A DNA stretch of 8,322 bases from Dehalococcoidia bacterium. Lineage in GTDB: Bacteria > Chloroflexota > Dehalococcoidia > Dehalococcoidales > UBA3254. Below, piece by piece: positions 6,414 through 8,322 of this stretch (position 1 is its first letter; each line of letters begins with the position of its first letter). The translations under genes and the position numbers were made by a program. Location: NCBI GenBank assembly GCA_030691835.1, contig JAUYDO010000241.1:1-8322 (forward strand), read 5' to 3'. The notes below the pieces were generated by a model. That model did not search any database. It worked only from the letters and a program-made list of their open reading frames with translations, and had not been told where the DNA came from.

Positions 6414-6482
6414 CGTACCGAATCAGGCAGAAAAGCGGATGTACTAAGTTGCGCCTCATTGTATTCTGAAAGTGAAAGAAAT

Positions 6483-6492
6483 AAAGGAGGTG
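6483..6492 (+). promoter_or_regulatory. Near-perfect Shine-Dalgarno of the 57-codon gene
   Basis: AAAGGAGGTG is complementary to the 16S rRNA 3' end, with GGAGG 6 nt before the ATG at 6497. This is the strongest evidence that the short frame downstream is translated. Confidence 0.85.
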
Positions 6493-6496
6493 CAAA

Positions 6497-6670
6497 ATGA
6501 AGGCAGTAAGAACCATAGGCAAAGCGACGCTGGCAATAATCGGCTGCGCCCTGATGCCGGTCCTCATCTGGGTAGCCCTGGGAGCGGCAGTCTACCAGAA
6601 GGCGAAAGCCGCTAAGGCTCAGACAGTCCCGGCATTCGGCCAGATATTAACCGCCGGAATCAAGAGGTAG
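6497..6670 (+). CDS. Small single-helix membrane protein, function unknown
   Basis: A 57-residue frame from ATG to TAG that I cannot assign to a family. It has a basic start (MKAVRTIGKA), then one hydrophobic stretch at about 11-33 (from TLAIIGCALM to the AAV before Tyr33), then a short Lys/Ala-rich segment YQKAKAAKAQ and an uncharged tail ending in Arg. The helix could be a membrane anchor or an uncleaved signal. A Cys at position 17 lies inside the hydrophobic stretch; it is not preceded by a proper lipobox (IIGC), and a lipoprotein is a weaker alternative. Support for a real gene comes from the near-perfect ribosome binding site at 6 nt, GC-rich codons like those of its neighbours, and a strong terminator hairpin 30 bp downstream. 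It stands alone, divergent from leuS and convergent with the gene at 6764-7177. Confidence 0.75.
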   Translation: MKAVRTIGKATLAIIGCALMPVLIWVALGAAVYQKAKAAKAQTVPAFGQILTAGIKR

Positions 6671-6700
6671 TCACCAATGAAGCAAATGCCTGGAAGAAAC

Positions 6701-6735
6701 AGATACAGGCGCTGAGTCTCAGCGCCTGTATCTTT
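6701..6735. terminator. Bidirectional intrinsic terminator hairpin
   Basis: AGATACAGGCGCTGA (6701-6715) pairs perfectly with 6719-6733 around a 3-nt GTC loop: 15 uninterrupted base pairs. On the + strand it runs into TTT ATC; on the - strand the stem is followed by TGTTTCTT. It lies between the convergent ends of the small membrane-protein gene (stop at 6670) and the 137-residue protein gene (stop at 6764) and probably ends transcription from both sides. The T tracts are short, so efficiency may be moderate. Confidence 0.8.
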
Positions 6736-6763
6736 ATCAGTGCACTCTATCCGCAAGCTCTTT

Positions 6764-7177
6764 TCACGACCCGGTCTTGTTTATGTCCCACAGCGTCTTT
6801 GGCTTAATCACCGTTTCCAGTCCTTCCAGTTGTGCTTTGATTCTCCCCTCCAGCTCCGTTGCCGGCATTCTGGCAAGCGGCGCCAGGAAGTTCATCAGAT
6901 AGTCCATCATCCCGCTGTGTATGGTCTGTAGAATGGTGTCGGTCAGGTCCAGCGTCATCGAGTCTATTACCAGCCTCTCCCTGCGTTCATCCGCCTCTTC
7001 GGTAAAGGAGAGCATGATAATATCCTTTCCTGCCTTGAACTCCCAGAAATTGGGCATACCCGGCGCTACCAGGCGGAACATCTCACAGCACTTCGTCTTA
7101 CCCATGTTCTCCAGGAACTTCTGCCGGAAAAGTGCGGCTAGCGCTGGCTCGGTTACTACCTCATAGTGAAAAGCCAT
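6764..7177 (-). CDS. Hypothetical cytoplasmic protein, 137 aa, antiporter-linked
   Basis: I do not recognise this protein. It is 137 residues with no signal peptide or membrane helix. The N-terminal half looks mixed alpha/beta and carries a Cys pair (Cys30-Cys31 in KTKCCEMF) and an aromatic segment PGMPNFWEFKAGKDIIMLSF (41-58 region). A charged patch EEADERRER (60-68) follows. The C-terminal half is predominantly helical and Met/Leu-rich (LQTIHSGMMDYLMNFLAPLARM), ending in a polar tail. The ATG at 7177 has a good Shine-Dalgarno (GGAGG, 7187-7183) at 5 nt. That site lies in the 16-nt gap after the antiporter stop, so the two genes are almost certainly co-transcribed and may act together, for example as a regulator of the transporter; that role is only a guess. 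The bidirectional hairpin at 6701-6735 ends the unit. Confidence 0.85.
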   Translation of the reverse strand: MAFHYEVVTEPALAALFRQKFLENMGKTKCCEMFRLVAPGMPNFWEFKAGKDIIMLSFTEEADERRERLVIDSMTLDLTDTILQTIHSGMMDYLMNFLAPLARMPATELEGRIKAQLEGLETVIKPKTLWDINKTGS

Positions 7178-7193
7178 ATCTCCCTCCTCGGTA

Positions 7194-8322
7194 TTATGTG
7201 TGTCTGCTTCCCTCTCCCCCTATCCTGAAAAGGGCTGACAGTACAATGGCTGTTATGATGGTGGTCACCATTATGACCATGACGGCAACACCAAAAACCT
7301 CGTTCGGGATGATGCCGCGGGTGAGCCCCACGCTAGCGATGATAAGCGAGATCTCGCCGCGGGGCACCATGCCGAATCCGATGCGCATCGCTCCCCACCT
7401 GTTGAAGCCGATACCCAGGGAAGGCAAACCGCAACCAAGCAGTTTACCCAGAATCGCCAGCGCACTGACAGCCAGACCAAAGAGCGCCACTCCACCCACA
7501 GCTCTGAAATCCACCAGCATTCCCATGACCACGAAGAAGATGGGTACAAAGACGTGGTGCACCGTGTCAATGGGCTTAGCCAGAGCACTAGCCAGTTTGG
7601 TGTTCGAAAGAGCCAGACCGATGGAAAAAGCTCCGATAACGGTCGCCAGTCCGAATTGCTCCGCCAGACCACCGGAGAAGAAGGCGAGTGCCAGAGCCAG
7701 AGCCAGCGCGGCGCCGACCACCTGGAAGGAAATGATGAACCTGGCGATGTATTTTGCCACGAGGATGGCAATTGCGCTGAACACCAGCCAGAAACCCACC
7801 GCTTTACCCAGACTGAACAGCACCTCCGAGGTGTGGAAAGTCCCGGCGGTGACAAGACCCATGACCAGTGTCAGTATCAGTATACCCACGACGTCGTCCA
7901 GGACGTCAGCAGCCAGGACAGTAACGCCTTCGGGGGTGCCCAGCTTACCTATATCCTTCAGGATACGTGCGGCGATACCCACCGAAGTGGAGCTTATGAT
8001 AGCGCCGATGAACAGCGCTACCGGAGCGGTAGCGCTGTTTGCCAGACCGAAAAGCACGGTAGCCAGAGCGCCGAAGGCGAAGGACACGGCAGCGCCGCCA
8101 ATAGCCACCAGTGACGCCGGGCCGGCAAACCGTACGAACTGCCTGAAATCTGTACCGAGACCCGCGGAAAAGAGCAGAATGATGATGGCTATCTGGGCAA
8201 TGAAGGACAGAGTGCCGGATGTGGCACCTGTAACGGCGGCCCCACTGCCGGAGGCAACAAACGGGAAAAGGGGACCGATACCGGGGATAGGCATGCTTCC
8301 CAGTGCGTAAGGACCGATAAGC
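7194..8322 (-). CDS. CPA2-family Na+(K+)/H+ antiporter, 5' end beyond window
   Basis: A polytopic inner-membrane cation/proton exchanger. The frame stays open to the right edge. The codons upstream of the ATG at 8294 read LIGPYALGS, the family's first-helix motif, so the true start lies outside. Numbering from that ATG: LLFSAGLGTDF (40-50), the unwound-helix motif ISSTSVG (100-106), the ion-binding double aspartate Asp133-Asp134 in ADVLDDVVG, and GMVPRGE (308-314) in a late helix. The Asp-Asp pair is characteristic of electrogenic NapA/GerN-like exchangers rather than KefB/KefC-type ones. The protein ends 59 residues after that Gly, soon after the last helix, so there is no C-terminal RCK/TrkA-N domain. 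Roles would be pH, Na+ or osmotic balance; the transported ion cannot be fixed from sequence. It is followed after 16 nt by a gene for an unknown soluble protein. Confidence 0.93.
   Translation of the reverse strand, partial: LIGPYALGSMPIPGIGPLFPFVASGSGAAVTGATSGTLSFIAQIAIIILLFSAGLGTDFRQFVRFAGPASLVAIGGAAVSFAFGALATVLFGLANSATAPVALFIGAIISSTSVGIAARILKDIGKLGTPEGVTVLAADVLDDVVGILILTLVMGLVTAGTFHTSEVLFSLGKAVGFWLVFSAIAILVAKYIARFIISFQVVGAALALALALAFFSGGLAEQFGLATVIGAFSIGLALSNTKLASALAKPIDTVHHVFVPIFFVVMGMLVDFRAVGGVALFGLAVSALAILGKLLGCGLPSLGIGFNRWGAMRIGFGMVPRGEISLIIASVGLTRGIIPNEVFGVAVMVIMVTTIITAIVLSALFRIGGEGSRHT

Larger units (their letters stand above)
6183..6496. other. Divergent control region between leuS and the small + strand gene
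   Basis: This 314-bp stretch has no gene. The left part holds the leuS promoter. The right part, read on the + strand, carries a row of dyads: CAGG/CCTG (6323-6326/6335-6338) followed by TTTT; a perfect -35-like TTGACA (6341-6346) followed directly by the 10-bp palindrome GCATATATGC (6348-6357); CGCT/AGCG (6361-6364/6375-6378), which competes with AGCG/CGCT (6375-6378/6390-6393); and GCCTG/CAGGC with inner CGGT/ACCG (6397-6428). I do not recognise a known riboswitch class. Confidence 0.5.

Noticed and set aside
6320..6496. Cyclic-di-GMP, fluoride or cobalamin riboswitch upstream of the small gene
   Set aside because: Conserved core sequences of these classes could not be matched by eye; only generic hairpins are present.
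7132..8310. 392-codon open frame on the + strand opposite the antiporter
   Set aside because: It is antisense to a clear CPA2 antiporter. Its translation is a low-complexity Pro/Ala/Met/Ser/Thr-rich string with no domain, as expected from the complement of a hydrophobic membrane-protein gene.
1..8322. CRISPR array, tRNA, rRNA or phage/plasmid genes
   Set aside because: No regularly spaced direct repeats, no GTTCRANNC-type tRNA arm in the gaps, and no integrase, transposase or replication gene was found.

Overview
This window looks like an ordinary stretch of bacterial chromosome. The genes are housekeeping genes in short operons, and I see no plasmid, phage, CRISPR or rRNA/tRNA sequence. The leucyl-tRNA synthetase and the rest of the gene set are bacterial, but one gene encodes an NrpR-type regulator, a family best known from methanogenic archaea and present in only a few bacterial lineages, among them Dehalococcoidia. 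Together with the REP-like 'TGTCATTCC...GGAATGACA' repeats, this makes a Dehalococcoidia-like member of the Chloroflexota my best guess. That is an inference and would need a tree of LeuS or PdxT to confirm.

Layout. (1) Positions 1-332 are non-coding: a nested palindromic REP/MITE-like repeat (about 1-134), further hairpins that may be decayed repeat units (148-243), and then the promoter of pdxT. (2) On the + strand, pdxT (glutaminase subunit of PLP synthase) is followed after 32 bp by nrpR. (3) Converging on them from the - strand is a leuS-yggS-proC operon (6170 down to 2094). Five nucleotides separate leuS from yggS. Between yggS and proC lies a 118-bp element with 11-bp terminal inverted repeats and a possible 3-bp target duplication; without it the gap would be about 30 nt. 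(4) Positions 6171-6496 hold the divergent control region between leuS and a small + strand gene. It contains a good leuS promoter and, on the other side, a series of dyads. (5) A 57-codon gene with an excellent Shine-Dalgarno encodes a one-helix membrane peptide. It ends at a perfect 15-bp hairpin that probably serves as a terminator for both strands. (6) On the - strand, a cation/proton antiporter of the CPA2 family, cut off by the right edge, is followed after 16 nt by a gene for an unrecognised 137-residue soluble protein.

How the genes fit together. Two neighbouring operons carry PLP-related functions: PdxT makes PLP using glutamine nitrogen, and YggS buffers PLP. They also carry glutamate-family nitrogen functions: NrpR senses 2-oxoglutarate in archaea, and ProC makes proline. 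This is suggestive, but both are also common housekeeping arrangements (yggS-proC especially). Two computed starts should be shortened because a strong Shine-Dalgarno lies inside the longer reading frame: proC starts at 2894 and leuS at 6170. I found no convincing new multi-gene system. The best leads are the small membrane protein with its dyad-rich leader, the antiporter-linked unknown protein, and the inserted 118-bp element.
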